64,000 nt of DNA from Corynebacterium sp. (lineage in GTDB: Bacteria > Actinomycetota > Actinomycetes > Mycobacteriales > Mycobacteriaceae): positions 88,426-152,425 of the forward strand of contig NZ_JAUNKC010000004.1 of assembly GCF_030532965.1 (NCBI RefSeq), read 5' to 3'. Shown piece after piece: positions 39,026 through 50,196 of the stretch. The notes under the pieces were generated by a model. It saw nothing but the letters and a program-made list of their open reading frames with translations, had not been told where the DNA came from and did no database searches. A program made the position numbers and the translations under genes. Numbering within the stretch: position 1 is the first letter of the stretch; every line of letters begins with the position of its first letter.

Positions 39026-41306
39026 ACCCACCAGAGGTCACCCGGTAAACGTCAAAAACCCCTTCAGTATTGCGCAACTGGGTCATCAGCGACCCCAATT
39101 GCTTCGTGTCGGAAACGGTAAACGTAAAGCGCACGGTGGCGACATGGTCTTCCGAGCAATGGGAATTCATAGCTACCACGGATACTTGTTGTTCGTTTAT
39201 CACCCGGGTGAGTTCCATCAACAGGCCATTGCGATCCAAGGCCTCAAGCTGCAAGGTGGCTTGGAATACCGAACCATGTCCTTCTGAAGCCCACGAAACA
39301 TTAATCATCCGTTCCGGTTCTTCGGCAAGTTTCTCCGAATTGGTGCAGTCGGTTCTGTGCACCGACACCCCACCACCACGGGTTACAAAGCCAAAGATCG
39401 CATCGCCTGGTACTGGCATGCAGCATTTAGCCAGCTTCGCCATCACATCAGGGCTGCCCTCGACTAGCACCCCGGTTCCATCCGCCACTGCCTTGTGCTT
39501 GGCATTAACCAGTTCGCTAAACGGTGTACGGGCAACAAGAGTGTCAGCCGCGTCATCGGCATCACCGAAAGCAGCCATCAGGCGATTGGCAACATGCGCA
39601 GCTGATACGGAACCGGAGCCGATTGCAGTGTACAAGGCATCAACGTCCGCGTAGTGCAGTTCGGCGGCGACCGCCTTCATTGATTGTGCGGTAAACAGCC
39701 GGTGAATCGGCAATCCACCCCGTTGTACTTCAGCGGCTAAGGCGTCGCGTCCAGCTTCGAGGTATTCTTCCCGCCGTTCTTTTGCAAACCACTGCCGTAT
39801 TTTGGCCTTGGCACGGGGAGAACGCACAAATTCCTGCCAATCCCGAGACGGTCCGGCATTGGGGTCTTTGGATGTAAAGATTTCCACCCGGTCACCCGAT
39901 TTGAGCGTTGATTCTAAAGCAACGAGCTTGCCATTGATTTTCGCACCGATACAGCGGTGTCCAACCTCCGTGTGAACCGCGTAGGCGAAGTCGATTGGGG
40001 TGGCGTCCATCGGTAGATTAACCACGTCGCCTTTCGGGGTAAAGACGAAAATCTGTTTACTGGTTAAGTCGTACCGCAGCGAATCAAGAAATTCGTTGGG
40101 ATCGGCGGCCTCTTTTTGCCAATCAAGAAGCTGGCGCATCCAGGCCATTTGATCGACCTCAGCCTGTTCGCCGCTGTGGCTACCTTTGGTCTCTTTATAA
40201 CGCCAGTGCGCGGCGATGCCGTATTCAGCGTTGAAGTGCATTTCATGGGTGCGAACCTGGACTTCCAGTGGTTTGCCACCGTCACCCATCACTGTGGTGT
40301 GTAGCGACTGGTACACACCGAACTTCGGTGAGGAAATATAGTCTTTAAACCGCCCGGGCATCGCAGCAAACAGTGAGTGCACAACACCGATAGCGGCGTA
40401 ACAGTTATTGAGACTATCGACTAGGATTCTGATCCCCACGAGGTCGAAGATCTCGTCGAAGTCTTTGCCCCGAACGATCATCTTTTGATAGATCGACCAA
40501 TAGTGTTTTGGTCGTCCCATAACTTCTGCATCAATGTTGTTTTCCTTCAAACCTTGTTGCAGAATTGCCGTGATCTCTTTCAAATACCGATCCCGTGACG
40601 GTGCCCGGTCAGCAACTAATCGAACCACTTCGTCGTATTTTTTGGGATATAAGATCGCAAATGACAAATCTTCTAATTCCCATTTCACGCTGGCCATACC
40701 CAACCGGTGCGCAAGTGGGGCAATAACCTCTAAGGTTTGTCGTGCTTTCTTGGCTTGTTTCTCCGGCGGCAAGAACCGCATGGTGCGCATATTGTGAAGC
40801 CGGTCGGCAACTTTGATCACCAGAACGCGGGGATCGTGTGCCATGGCCACGATCATTTTGCGAATCGTCTCGGCCTCAGCGGCCGCCCCTAATGCGACTT
40901 TGTCCAGCTTTGTCACGCCGTCGACAAGCCGGGCGACTTCCTCGCCGAAGTCTTTCGTCAATTCCTCCAGGCTATAGTCGCAGTCTTCCACGGTATCGTG
41001 CAACAGAGCGGCAATAAGCGTTGTGGTATCCATGCCGATTTCGGCAGCGATAGTTGCCACGGCGAGCGGATGGGTGATGTACGGATCACCAGACTTGCGG
41101 AAAACTCCCTTATGCAGCCGCTCAGCGGTATCGTAAGCCCGCGAAAGCGCGTCCACATCCGCTTTCGGGTGGAACTCCCTGTGGATACTCAATAGCGGTT
41201 CCAGCACCGGGTTGATCTTCCCCCGGTTTCCGGTCAGGCTCCGGGCTAGGCGTGCGGACATGCTACGCATAGTGCTCGACTGTTTCATCGTTCGCTGCTG
41301 TGTCAT
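39024..41306 (-). CDS. rel: Bifunctional (p)ppGpp synthetase/hydrolase Rel
   Basis: Makes and degrades the stringent-response alarmone. ATG 41306 gives 760 residues and has AAAGG seven bases ahead; the ATG five codons earlier has no site. Domains in order: HD hydrolase (HDTVEDCDY motif), synthetase domain ([21 protein letters not shown]), TGS domain, a zinc-finger-like/helical region, and a C-terminal ACT domain ([18 protein letters not shown]). Both active sites look intact. Follows apt, as in C. glutamicum. Confidence 0.97.
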   Translation of the reverse strand: MTQQRTMKQSSTMRSMSARLARSLTGNRGKINPVLEPLLSIHREFHPKADVDALSRAYDTAERLHKGVFRKSGDPYITHPLAVATIAAEIGMDTTTLIAALLHDTVEDCDYSLEELTKDFGEEVARLVDGVTKLDKVALGAAAEAETIRKMIVAMAHDPRVLVIKVADRLHNMRTMRFLPPEKQAKKARQTLEVIAPLAHRLGMASVKWELEDLSFAILYPKKYDEVVRLVADRAPSRDRYLKEITAILQQGLKENNIDAEVMGRPKHYWSIYQKMIVRGKDFDEIFDLVGIRILVDSLNNCYAAIGVVHSLFAAMPGRFKDYISSPKFGVYQSLHTTVMGDGGKPLEVQVRTHEMHFNAEYGIAAHWRYKETKGSHSGEQAEVDQMAWMRQLLDWQKEAADPNEFLDSLRYDLTSKQIFVFTPKGDVVNLPMDATPIDFAYAVHTEVGHRCIGAKINGKLVALESTLKSGDRVEIFTSKDPNAGPSRDWQEFVRSPRAKAKIRQWFAKERREEYLEAGRDALAAEVQRGGLPIHRLFTAQSMKAVAAELHYADVDALYTAIGSGSVSAAHVANRLMAAFGDADDAADTLVARTPFSELVNAKHKAVADGTGVLVEGSPDVMAKLAKCCMPVPGDAIFGFVTRGGGVSVHRTDCTNSEKLAEEPERMINVSWASEGHGSVFQATLQLEALDRNGLLMELTRVINEQQVSVVAMNSHCSEDHVATVRFTFTVSDTKQLGSLMTQLRNTEGVFDVYRVTSGG

Positions 41307-41467
41307 GGTCACGCCTTTCAAAAGGAAGGTAAATTTTAATTTTAAAGCTTTCTACAAGCGGATGCAGCCGTTACCCGAATCACGCAAGGAAAAATCGCTT
41401 CGTATGGGAAGCCAAACCGTGTAAGGAGCTTCCCTTTAGAAGGAGGGCATTGCCTAAAGGAACAGCA

Positions 41468-42022
41468 TCACGAAGCTTCGGCGTCATTGACGACAAAAAC
41501 GGGCGCGCCCTGTAGTTTTTGCCGACCGTTCAAGTTTGCGACTTCAAGCACCACACCGTACCCGGCTACTTCCCCACCAAGCTGACAAATAAGATCCCTT
41601 GCTGCGACTAACGTACCGCCTGTTGCCAGGACGTCGTCGATAAGCACAACTTTCACGCCCTGTAAGTCGATGCCGCTTGCCGGAAGCTCTAATGCTGCGG
41701 TTCCATATTCCAACTCGTATTCTTTGGTATGCACCGGCGGCGGTAACTTGCCACGCTTGCGAATGGCTAAAATCCCGAGGCCCAATTTGTAAGCGACCGC
41801 AGAACCGAGAAGGAAGCCACGTGCATCGAGCCCGCCGATCATTTCGGCACCCATCTCTTGTGCTGCGGCGGCTAGTTCGTCGACAAGCAATTGAAATGCC
41901 TCGGCGTCTGCCAATACTGGCGTGAGATCTTCGAAAATAATCCCTTCTACCGGGAAACCTGGCACAAAGCGAGTTTTAATACGCAGTGCCTCACGAGCGT
42001 CGCAGTAAGTACTAACAGACAT
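41468..42022 (-). CDS. apt: Adenine phosphoribosyltransferase
   Basis: Salvages adenine to AMP with PRPP. 184 residues, with the PRPP-binding motif [14 protein letters not shown] and the N-terminal [18 protein letters not shown] of APRTs. Located between dciAE and rel, the known corynebacterial order; purine salvage and (p)ppGpp metabolism share GTP/AMP pools. About 160 bases lie before rel. Confidence 0.95.
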   Translation of the reverse strand: MSVSTYCDAREALRIKTRFVPGFPVEGIIFEDLTPVLADAEAFQLLVDELAAAAQEMGAEMIGGLDARGFLLGSAVAYKLGLGILAIRKRGKLPPPVHTKEYELEYGTAALELPASGIDLQGVKVVLIDDVLATGGTLVAARDLICQLGGEVAGYGVVLEVANLNGRQKLQGAPVFVVNDAEAS

Positions 42023-42148
42023 GAATAAAAAGCGCTTTCGTTAGAAACCGAGGGACAAGTGGTGGAGCAGTTCTCCCTCATAAAGGTATTTGTTCTTGAC
42101 AGGCGACACCAAATTTTCGGTTGGTATTGCCCCCGGAAAAATAAGTGA

Positions 42149-43822
42149 TTAATTGTGGATTACGTCTTCTCCCCACCGATCGAGGTTCCAACCGATTCCG
42201 TATAAATCAGTATTGTGAACAACATTTTTCACTGATCGATCAACAATAAACACCCGAGGTTGACTTGCCAATGGGATTGTTTCCACTTCGTCCCAGCTGG
42301 CGGCCTCCGCGCTCCGAACAGCGTCAATGTCGTTTGACACGTGTTGAACGGCGTCGAAGCTGTATTGCGGATCCAGTGCCTGCAGCATCGCATCGGCGCC
42401 GCCATCCGTAGTAAAGGTCGTGCCGTAGCTATTTTCAAACGTCCGCGGCAGGTTACCGATGGAGGCAAAATCAGCCGATACATCTTCCACGGTGATTCCG
42501 GCCTCCGCGCAGGAACTGCGGATAGATTCCACCATCGCAGCCTTTCGGGCATCAGGCGCAAAGTATCCGATCCGAACTGTCTTGCCCTCCAGCTTGCGCG
42601 CGGCATCAAAATCAAGTCCCAACCGCGGATCTGTGATGTCGGAAAGATGTTGATTGATGCTGTCGCGGGCACGGATTGTTCGAGTCGCCACAGGGTCCAC
42701 GGTCACGCCTGAGCTTTTCGACGACGCCCGGGCGACGGCGGCTTGGTCCACACATGCCGCGAACGCTTGTCGGCTCTCCTTCGATTCAAAAACCCCAGCC
42801 GAGCCCAGAATCAAATGATCCGTTAAAACCCCGGCTGTAGCTTCAATATCGTAAATGTTTTCCGGATCATTGCGGTCGATCCATTTTGTTTCGGCAACAC
42901 TATCGACTTCGGCAATCTGCAGATTGCCTTCAGTGGCTAACTTTTGTAGATCAGTGCCTTTCGGCCAAACAACGAGCTTATCAAGCACCGGTTTTTCGCC
43001 GTAGTACTTATCGTTGCGGCTTAAGGTGACCTCCCCTTGCGCACCTACCGATTCGATGAAAAATGGACCCGAGCTTACCTGCAATTGCGGATCAAACGTC
43101 TGAAGGTCGAAACCGGTATTCCATACTTGGGCAATATCCGGCAGGAGGTTAGCGTCGTAAGTCTGCAACGCTTGATTGAATGCTTCAAGGCTTAAGTTAA
43201 GCTTCGCTGCTATCGCGTGTGCAGGTAGCAAACTTCCGCCGCTGAACAGGAACCGCCAACGGTCACCGTAATCTTCTTTAAAGACCACGGTGGCTAGTTT
43301 AGAACCAGGGGTGCAGTCAACCCGTTCGACTTGATCCATCAGCGGAATGTATGAATCGAACAGCGGCCGAGCCGAAGCCGCAACGAATGCCAATAGAAAC
43401 GAGTCGCACGTTATCGGCTGGCCATCCGAATACACCGCTTTATCGGAAATCCGATATTCCACTCGCTGTTGAGCACCTGGCAAGGCACGCACTTGAACGA
43501 GATCCGAGTTAGGAATACGTTGCCCCTTCGGACCGTTAACATAGACGCCCGGATACAACCGCCCCACCAATTGGTGGGCATTGCTGGAGAAGCCGACGGT
43601 TGTCGAGACATTCGTCGTAATCAAATAATCATCAATGGCATAGCCGAAGTAGTCATGTGAATTCGCATCGTCGGAGTTGGAACCGAATCCACAGCTTGTC
43701 AGTGTTAATGAGATTCCCAACATAGCACTCATCGCGCCTGTGCGTAGTTTCCGCGAAAAAAGTCGTTGCACGCTTTTTCGTATTGGCTTCGCCGTGGCGT
43801 GCAGCAATCGCGATTGAGTCAT
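42149..43822 (-). CDS. dciAE: Extracellular solute-binding lipoprotein, family 5 (DciAE-like)
   Basis: A 557-residue peptide/nickel-type (SBP family 5) binding protein. After a long basic N-terminus the hydrophobic stretch ends in a lipobox LTSC (Cys44), so it is a lipid-anchored protein. The family motif at the start of the mature domain is blurred, and the chain is close to normal length. No permease or ATPase genes are adjacent, so it is an orphan binding protein, as described for dciAE of C. glutamicum at this place. Substrate unknown. Confidence 0.85.
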   Translation of the reverse strand: MTQSRLLHATAKPIRKSVQRLFSRKLRTGAMSAMLGISLTLTSCGFGSNSDDANSHDYFGYAIDDYLITTNVSTTVGFSSNAHQLVGRLYPGVYVNGPKGQRIPNSDLVQVRALPGAQQRVEYRISDKAVYSDGQPITCDSFLLAFVAASARPLFDSYIPLMDQVERVDCTPGSKLATVVFKEDYGDRWRFLFSGGSLLPAHAIAAKLNLSLEAFNQALQTYDANLLPDIAQVWNTGFDLQTFDPQLQVSSGPFFIESVGAQGEVTLSRNDKYYGEKPVLDKLVVWPKGTDLQKLATEGNLQIAEVDSVAETKWIDRNDPENIYDIEATAGVLTDHLILGSAGVFESKESRQAFAACVDQAAVARASSKSSGVTVDPVATRTIRARDSINQHLSDITDPRLGLDFDAARKLEGKTVRIGYFAPDARKAAMVESIRSSCAEAGITVEDVSADFASIGNLPRTFENSYGTTFTTDGGADAMLQALDPQYSFDAVQHVSNDIDAVRSAEAASWDEVETIPLASQPRVFIVDRSVKNVVHNTDLYGIGWNLDRWGEDVIHN

Positions 43823-43923
43823 AGTGTCCAGGACTCCTCATTTTGTTATCAGGATGTTATTTACCTCATTGATTGTATCGCTAAATCTCTCAACCTCAAC
43901 TTTCAACTTTGGAATTCAGCAAT

Positions 43924-43976
43924 AAGAAAACCGCATCAGATCCTATGCCTGCTTTAACATGGAGAATCTGATGCGG
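43924..43976 (-). terminator. Terminator after secD-secF
   Basis: Eleven-bp stem CCGCATCAGAT/ATCTGATGCGG (43931-43941, 43966-43976), followed on the minus strand by TTTTCTT. It separates secDF from dciAE, so dciAE-apt-rel should have its own promoter. Confidence 0.9.
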
Positions 43977-43990
43977 CTTTACGTAAAAGA

Positions 43991-45118
43991 TTACGATTGT
44001 CGATTCGGCCGCCAGCTAGTGCCAGTGGAGCTTGGCCCCTGCCCGCTAGGCCGGGAATCAGCTGGGCGCTCAAAACCTGAGACCCGGCGTTTAGCCTCAA
44101 CGGCGCTGTCCTGAGGTGTATCGCCTCCGGAACGGAATGCAGCAACTTCAGCGTTATGCTGCTTTGTTTCCTTGCTGAGATTCTTCAGGGACACCAAGAA
44201 CGGCGTCGCCAGGAAAATGGAGGAAACCGTACCCCAGGTCACGCCTATGAGCTGAACAAGCGCGAGATCTTTCAGCGTGCCTACTCCCATCAGCCACACG
44301 GCGATCACCATCAAGGCGAGGATAGGCAACACGGAAATGACCGTGGTGGAAATAGAGCGCATGACCGTCTGGTTAATTGCCAGGTTAGCGTGCTCGCCAT
44401 AGGTCATTTGTTTATTTCCGAGATACCCTGCTGTATTTTCACGTACCTTGTCAAAAACAATGACCGTGTCATATAAGGAGAACGCTAAAACTGTCAGCAA
44501 ACCGATCACCGACGCCGGTGTTACTTCGAATCCGATCAACGCATATAAGCCAGCGATGAACGACAGGTCCACAAACAACGCGGCTAAAGCAGCAACGGCC
44601 ATTTCGCGTTGCAGCCGCAGCGCGATGTATACAAAGACCGCGAGCAAAAATACGCCCATGGACATCAACATGCGGTTGGTAATGGTCGAGCCCCAGGATT
44701 CACTGACTGTGGAATCACCAATCACGTCAGGGCTGGGCTTTCCGTCTGCATCTGTCGGCTGATACTTCTCGAAGATCGCTGCACGTGCTGCATCAATCTG
44801 ATCTTGGCTTAACCGCTCGGAGTTAATTTCCAAGATCCGGGTGTCACCCGAGCCGACGATCTGCGCAATGACAGGTTCGACGCCAGTGGCGTCTTTAAAG
44901 GTTTCCGAAACAGCGGCGGTTTCTAACGAACCCGCTGGCATGTTGATCTTAGTTCCGCCTTCAAAATCGATACCAAAATTGAAACCGCGCACCAAGATAC
45001 TCAGTAGGCACACTGCGAGGATGGCCAGCGTCACCCAATAGGAAACCCGTCGTTTGCCGACAAAATCAATGCCACCTTCACCGGTGAAGATCTTTTCCAT
45101 AGTTTTAGTGGAAGACAT
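43991..45118 (-). CDS. secF: Protein translocase subunit SecF
   Basis: With SecD and YajC uses proton flow to help Sec export. 375 residues, six membrane helices; the first periplasmic motif appears as GFNFGIDFEGGTKI, and the last helices include FVYIALRLQREMAVAALAALFVD. The C-terminal 60 residues are hydrophilic and unusual in composition (Pro/Ser/Arg). Its start overlaps the secD stop (TAATG), so the two are translationally coupled. Confidence 0.96.
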   Translation of the reverse strand: MSSTKTMEKIFTGEGGIDFVGKRRVSYWVTLAILAVCLLSILVRGFNFGIDFEGGTKINMPAGSLETAAVSETFKDATGVEPVIAQIVGSGDTRILEINSERLSQDQIDAARAAIFEKYQPTDADGKPSPDVIGDSTVSESWGSTITNRMLMSMGVFLLAVFVYIALRLQREMAVAALAALFVDLSFIAGLYALIGFEVTPASVIGLLTVLAFSLYDTVIVFDKVRENTAGYLGNKQMTYGEHANLAINQTVMRSISTTVISVLPILALMVIAVWLMGVGTLKDLALVQLIGVTWGTVSSIFLATPFLVSLKNLSKETKQHNAEVAAFRSGGDTPQDSAVEAKRRVSGFERPADSRPSGQGPSSTGTSWRPNRQS

Positions 45119-47088
45119 TATTTCTCCCCTTCCGATTCTGATGGTCGAGATTCGGGCTGATCAGAGTTAACCGGATCGGAGATCAAATGCCCGTGGGTTC
45201 GCGCTAACCGCTGTTCCACATCTTCGACCTCTGGCTCAGCTTCCGCCTGGTCCCTTTTCCACTCCCAGCCGCGTTTAGGCTCGTTATGGAATTGCCGAGC
45301 AGCTCCTGTCTTTTCGGCTAGAGCGAAAACTTTTGCCAATCCATTGACAGATGGCTTGGCCGTCCATGGCTTACGCGATGCCAGGATGATAAGCGGTGCC
45401 GTCAGCAGGAATGTTACGAGAAGGTCGAAAACCGTCGTAAGGCCCAAGGTGAAAGCAAATCCCTTGACTTCACCAACAGCAAGGAAATAAACAACCACAG
45501 CGGCAATCAGCGTGACGAAGTTACCCGTAATGATTGTCGACTTAGCACGCTCCCATGCATGCGGAACCGCCGACCGGAACGTCCGGCCGCTTCGGACCTC
45601 GTCCTTGATGCGTTCATAAATGACCACGAAGGAGTCCGCCGTGGTGCCAATACCGATGATCAAACCGGCAACACCTGCCAAGTCCAGTGAATAACCGATC
45701 AACCGCCCGAGTAAGACGAGAGAGCCATAGACGAAGACGCCTGAAAGAATCAGCGAGAATAAGGAGATGAGTCCAAAGTACCGATAGAAGTAAAGCGAAT
45801 AGAGTGCCACGAGAGCAAAACCAACGAGGCCCGCAATCAAACCTGCTTTCAGCGATGCAACACCAAGGGAAGCCGGTACCGTGATGGCGGTTCCGCCCTG
45901 TTCCCCGTTTTCGCCAGCAAAGCTCAACGGAAGGGCACCGTACCGAAGGTTATTCGCAAGTTCCGTCGCTTCAGCCTGGCTAAAGTCGCCGGTAATTGAG
46001 GTCGCTTCACCCACCGAAGTTGCAGCCCGAATTACTGGGGCGGAAATAATCTTGGAGTCTAACGTGATCGCAACCTGCTGCTCCAAATACTGTTGCGTTA
46101 ATGCCGCCCAGGTAGCCGACCCCTGATCGCCATTGCCCGCTTTGAAAGCAAACGTGATTTCCATTTGGCTGGTGTGCGGATTCAACCCACCAGTGATCGG
46201 ACGACCGGTATCAATCTCATCGCCTGTTAACCTCTTGCCCTTGACCGGATCCGTCTGCCCTTGCAGCAACGGAACTTCGCCCAAGACATACACCTGCCCT
46301 TGGCTAGGATCGCAAGCTACGAGCGGTTTTGCAGGATCGTCTGACCCTTGCAGCGGGTCTGGAATGTCGTCGCATACTAACAGTGTGGAAGCCGCCAACT
46401 GCACTGCCGGATCGCTAGATTGCCGGTCAGCTTTCAGAACTTCCAGCGCTTTTTCCCGCTGCTGCGTCGATTCAATCGAATTGGCTGGTTCAGCCGGTGC
46501 GGATGCAGACACCTTTAGTTCGGGCTTTTCAGGAGCAGGCTGCTCCTTGTTTTCACCCTCCTCCGGTGCAGGTGGCGTGGCCGCTAAAAGTTCTTCCGCT
46601 TTATCTAATTGCTCCTGTGCTTTCTCTGGGGTTATAGCCCCCACTTCGACCCACCGGTTTGCCATCTTCTCAAGTTCAGGCACCACCGTTGCATTATCAA
46701 CAGCACCAGGTACAGCTACTGGCCGGAAGAACAGTTGGGAAGTCTGTCCGACTGCCCGGGCTTGCGATGTGTCTTCGCCCGGAACTGTGACTACCAACGT
46801 GTCCCCGTCGATTACCACATTGGCTCCGGAAACGCCCATTCCGTTCACGCGGTTTTCCAGAATTGTGCGCGCTTGGCTTAGTTGATCGGGCGTTGGTTTT
46901 TCGCCTTGCGGCACAAGAGTTACTCGAGTACCGCCCTGCAAATCGATACCGAGCCGTGGGGTGGCACTACGGTCACCTGTGAAAAAAATAAGTGCGTATA
47001 CCGCTAATAGAAGCAGGATAAACAAAGCAATAGCTTTCTTCGGCCATGTCTCCCATCGGGTACCGCCGCTTCGGAGTCGCGAAGCCAA
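45118..47088 (-). CDS. secD: Protein translocase subunit SecD
   Basis: Partner of SecF. 656 residues, starting with TTG 47088 (AGGAG about 8 bases before). One N-terminal helix, the motif RLGIDLQGGTRV, a large extracytoplasmic domain, and five further helices with the conserved GIGTTADSFVVIYERIKDE segment. The extracytoplasmic domain carries a Pro/Glu-rich insertion (about 170-210), and the C-terminus a 60-residue acidic hydrophilic tail. Co-linear with secF. Confidence 0.96.
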   Translation of the reverse strand: MASRLRSGGTRWETWPKKAIALFILLLLAVYALIFFTGDRSATPRLGIDLQGGTRVTLVPQGEKPTPDQLSQARTILENRVNGMGVSGANVVIDGDTLVVTVPGEDTSQARAVGQTSQLFFRPVAVPGAVDNATVVPELEKMANRWVEVGAITPEKAQEQLDKAEELLAATPPAPEEGENKEQPAPEKPELKVSASAPAEPANSIESTQQREKALEVLKADRQSSDPAVQLAASTLLVCDDIPDPLQGSDDPAKPLVACDPSQGQVYVLGEVPLLQGQTDPVKGKRLTGDEIDTGRPITGGLNPHTSQMEITFAFKAGNGDQGSATWAALTQQYLEQQVAITLDSKIISAPVIRAATSVGEATSITGDFSQAEATELANNLRYGALPLSFAGENGEQGGTAITVPASLGVASLKAGLIAGLVGFALVALYSLYFYRYFGLISLFSLILSGVFVYGSLVLLGRLIGYSLDLAGVAGLIIGIGTTADSFVVIYERIKDEVRSGRTFRSAVPHAWERAKSTIITGNFVTLIAAVVVYFLAVGEVKGFAFTLGLTTVFDLLVTFLLTAPLIILASRKPWTAKPSVNGLAKVFALAEKTGAARQFHNEPKRGWEWKRDQAEAEPEVEDVEQRLARTHGHLISDPVNSDQPESRPSESEGEK

Positions 47089-47364
47089 TGATCTATCTCC
47101 TCAAATACTGGTCGAACACGAGGGTGTTCGACTATTTAATGCACCTTTTCTAAGTCACCGTTAGCACAGGCTAACAGCCACGGTGTTTCCATGCCTTAAG
47201 AAAACCTCAAAACACACAACGAAATATGCTACGGCATAGGCTAGCTTAAGTGCGATGTGACAGGAAAGTTCCGCACTATTTTTGCAACCAAGAAGCCCCA
47301 ATCCTCCCCTGTTGCAAAGGTCTTGATTGCGATGCACCTCATCTAGTGCGGTCCCCCGCGTTCG

Positions 47365-47655
47365 TTATGAGGTTGGCGTATTAGCGACCGGTTCCTGCGT
47401 GATATTGCGGAGAATTGCGTACTTTTCCCAGGTAGAAACAACGCCGGGTGCGATTTCCAATTCAACAGTGTCCTCGGAAATACCCCGAACCACCGCATGA
47501 AGTCCGGCCGTCGTGACGATGGTATCGCCGATAACAACGGAGTCTTGGATCTGGCGTATCTTTTCTAAGTGCTTTCGTTGTTTCCGTTGAATGATGAAGC
47601 TTGGAAGCGCCACCAAGGCAAGCACCACTATAAGGAGAAATACTGAATCAATCAT
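47365..47655 (-). CDS. yajC: Preprotein translocase accessory protein YajC
   Basis: Small membrane protein of the SecDF-YajC complex, 96 residues: one helix at residues 4-19 (SVFLLIVVLALVALPSFII), then a basic linker and the YajC domain with IGDTIVTTAGLHAVV. Separated from secD by about 275 bases without a gene and from ruvB by about 55 bases, so it may be in the ruv transcript. Confidence 0.92.
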   Translation of the reverse strand: MIDSVFLLIVVLALVALPSFIIQRKQRKHLEKIRQIQDSVVIGDTIVTTAGLHAVVRGISEDTVELEIAPGVVSTWEKYAILRNITQEPVANTPTS

Positions 47656-47709
47656 GGTTGATAATATGCCAGAAAACCGCCGCTTTTGACGATTGCCCCA
47701 CCAAAAACT

Positions 47710-48783
47710 CTAAGAGAATAGCGGTGCTGTACTCCCCTCCGGCGGCTCTAACCCCAGATGGTGCCATGCTGCAGCGGTAGCGACTCGGCCGCGGCCAGTT
47801 CGGGTAATCATTCCCGCACGCACCAAGTACGGTTCACAGACTTCTTCAACCGTCGACGGTTCTTCACCTACTGCAATAGCTAAGGTGGATACTCCCACTG
47901 GCCCGCCACCGTGACTGACAACCAACGCTTCCAGAACTGCCCGGTCCAGCCTATCTAGCCCTTTTTCGTCAACATCAAAGACGATAAGCGCCTGTTGCGC
48001 TGCATCAAGGTCGATATGCCCGTCAGAATGCACTTCCGCGTAATCGCGTACCCGGCGGAGCAACCGGTTCGCGATTCGAGGGGTGCCTCGTGAGCGAGAA
48101 GCGATTTCAACCGCAGCGTCGTAATCGATCGGTACCCCAATAATCTTCGCGGCGCGGGTTACCACCTGCGTCAAGTCGTCAGTGGCATAGAATTCCATTT
48201 GAGCGGTGAACCCAAAGCGATCGCGCAGCGGCCCGGTTAACATTCCGGACCGTGTCGTGGCGCCAACCAGTGTGAATGGTGCCAATTCCAGCGGAATTGA
48301 GGTGGCTCCGGGACCTTTGCCCACTATGACATCAATCCGAAAGTCTTCCATGGCCATGTACAGCATCTCTTCGGCAGGCCGTGCCATTCGGTGGATTTCG
48401 TCAATAAAAAGTACGTCCCCCTCCATGAGGTTCGACAGCATTGCCGCTAAATCACCCGCTCGTTCCAGAGCTGGGCCCGAGGTCATCCTTAAGCTGGTTC
48501 CCATCTCGTAGGCGATAATCATCGCCATCGTGGTTTTACCAAGCCCAGGAGGGCCGGACAATAAGACATGGTCAGGAGTGACGCCGCGGTTTTTGGCGCC
48601 GGTTAAAACCAAATTCAATTGGTCGCGAACCTTAGGCTGGCCAATAAACTCATTGAGGCTGCGAGGCCGCAACGTCGTTTCGATGTCGGTTTCCTCCGGC
48701 AAGGCATGCGCATTTATTGCGGCATCATCGCTGCGAGCTGGCGGTGTAGGAACCGAAAACTCTGTCTTTTCGACATTCGCCAT
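47710..48783 (-). CDS. ruvB: Holliday junction branch migration ATPase RuvB
   Basis: Hexameric motor that drives branch migration with RuvA. 357 residues: Walker [10 protein letters not shown], Walker [10 protein letters not shown], sensor region [19 protein letters not shown], and a C-terminal winged helix for DNA. AAGGA precedes ATG 48783. It follows ruvA by 18 bases. Confidence 0.98.
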   Translation of the reverse strand: MANVEKTEFSVPTPPARSDDAAINAHALPEETDIETTLRPRSLNEFIGQPKVRDQLNLVLTGAKNRGVTPDHVLLSGPPGLGKTTMAMIIAYEMGTSLRMTSGPALERAGDLAAMLSNLMEGDVLFIDEIHRMARPAEEMLYMAMEDFRIDVIVGKGPGATSIPLELAPFTLVGATTRSGMLTGPLRDRFGFTAQMEFYATDDLTQVVTRAAKIIGVPIDYDAAVEIASRSRGTPRIANRLLRRVRDYAEVHSDGHIDLDAAQQALIVFDVDEKGLDRLDRAVLEALVVSHGGGPVGVSTLAIAVGEEPSTVEEVCEPYLVRAGMITRTGRGRVATAAAWHHLGLEPPEGSTAPLFS

Positions 48784-48801
48784 AGTGTTAAGGTCCTTGT
48801 C

Positions 48802-49416
48802 TTATTTTTTAGCCAAAGCGCTTAGCGCCGCACGTAATACGGCGCTTGTGTTGGCATCAGGGTTCTCCACGATGACAGCCGAAACCACAGGCTCTGCAAC
48901 TTTTTCGGTGAAACCTAATCCGGTTAACGCCTCCAAAACTTGCGCGGCGACAGCAACGTGGGCAGCCGAGGTATTAGCTGGTACACCGCCAGCAGTCTGC
49001 GCTGCAGTTGCGTCAAAGGCTGAGACTTTATCTTTCAGGTCGACTACCATCCGCTCCGCCATGCGCTTACCTACACCTGGAATCTTCTGCAGGGTTTTTG
49101 CGTCGCTATGGGTGATTGCATGAACCAATTCTGGGACCGAATACACCGATTGCGCTGCCAACGCTAGTTTTGGACCGAGTCCGGACACGGTCTGTAGCAG
49201 ACTAAACATCTCACGGGATTCATCATCGATAAATCCGTACAACGTTTGTGAATCTTCGCGCACTACCATCGTCGTAAGCAGGAAGGCTTCTTCACCGCGG
49301 GTCAGCTGACCCAGCGTTCCGGCGGTGGCGAGCACTTTATAGCCAATGCCGTTGCATTCTAAGACCGCGTATTGCAACTGAATGTCCAAAACAGTTCCGC
49401 GCAGTGAAACAATCAT
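48802..49416 (-). CDS. ruvA: Holliday junction DNA-binding protein RuvA
   Basis: Binds the junction and recruits RuvB. 204 residues: N-terminal OB fold, two HhH motifs (the second near IPGVGKRMAERMV) and a C-terminal domain that meets RuvB, ending in the usual acid-poor helix. GAGAAAG before the ATG. Middle gene of ruvC-ruvA-ruvB. Confidence 0.97.
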   Translation of the reverse strand: MIVSLRGTVLDIQLQYAVLECNGIGYKVLATAGTLGQLTRGEEAFLLTTMVVREDSQTLYGFIDDESREMFSLLQTVSGLGPKLALAAQSVYSVPELVHAITHSDAKTLQKIPGVGKRMAERMVVDLKDKVSAFDATAAQTAGGVPANTSAAHVAVAAQVLEALTGLGFTEKVAEPVVSAVIVENPDANTSAVLRAALSALAKK

Positions 49417-49524
49417 TTCCTTACTTTCTCATTGTTAGATGGTGGTGCGTCGAAAAGCATTGCTTGCCGACGATTCTATGTCGCTTTTGCAATAAACCAT
49501 AGGTCTATCCATACCCAGCGGACA

Positions 49525-50196
49525 TCATCGTTTGGTCGGGAGGCCGGAAGTCCGAAATGCTTCTTCGCGCGCCCTGTTCGCCTGCTGCGATTGCGCCCGT
49601 AGGGATTGCGTTGCCAGTTGTTTGGCTTGCCCCAAAACTCCGTTCATATGTCGTGCTTGTGTAACAGCTAACCGCTCAGTTTCACGATGTTTGGCTAGTA
49701 GTGGCGCCCGCCAGCAATGGCAGACAGCAAGTGCAAGGGCGTCGGCAGCGTCAGCTGGCTTCGGTGGCTCAGTCAACCCCAAGATTCGGGTTATCATCGC
49801 GGTCATTTGTTTTTTGTCTGCCCGGCCGTTGCCACTGACTGCCTTTTTCACTTCGCTGGGCGTGTACAAGTGAACCTCAATGTCCCGCTGAGCGGCGGCT
49901 AGCATCAAAACCCCAACCGCATGTGCTGTATTCATCACGGTGGAGACGTTTCCCCGCTCAAATACGCGCTCAATTGCAACCACATCCGGCTTATAGGAGT
50001 CCATCCAGTCGTTGACCGCCTCGCTTAACTCCCGCAGCCGAAAAGCAATATCTACGTCTGTCGGGGTGCGCACCACCCCTACGGCAACTGGGATAACTGC
50101 ACGTCCACGACCAGCTTGAATTACCGACAGGCCGCACCGTGTAAGGCCTGGGTCAATTCCCATGACCCGCAGCCCTTCAATTGAAACAACTGACAC
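49525..50196 (-). CDS. ruvC: Holliday junction endonuclease RuvC
   Basis: Cuts junctions after RuvAB migration. 223 residues, longer than E. coli RuvC because of a basic C-terminal extension of about 45 residues. Catalytic acids are visible in GIDPGLTRCG, VAIERVFERGN and DAADALALAVCH. GTG start, with GGAAGG about 11 bases before. First ruv gene; its promoter should lie in the gap up to yebC. Confidence 0.96.
   Translation of the reverse strand: MSVVSIEGLRVMGIDPGLTRCGLSVIQAGRGRAVIPVAVGVVRTPTDVDIAFRLRELSEAVNDWMDSYKPDVVAIERVFERGNVSTVMNTAHAVGVLMLAAAQRDIEVHLYTPSEVKKAVSGNGRADKKQMTAMITRILGLTEPPKPADAADALALAVCHCWRAPLLAKHRETERLAVTQARHMNGVLGQAKQLATQSLRAQSQQANRAREEAFRTSGLPTKR

Noticed and set aside
46133-46885. 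250-residue frame opposite secD
   Set aside because: Shadow of secD; Ser/Cys-rich low complexity typical of antisense frames.
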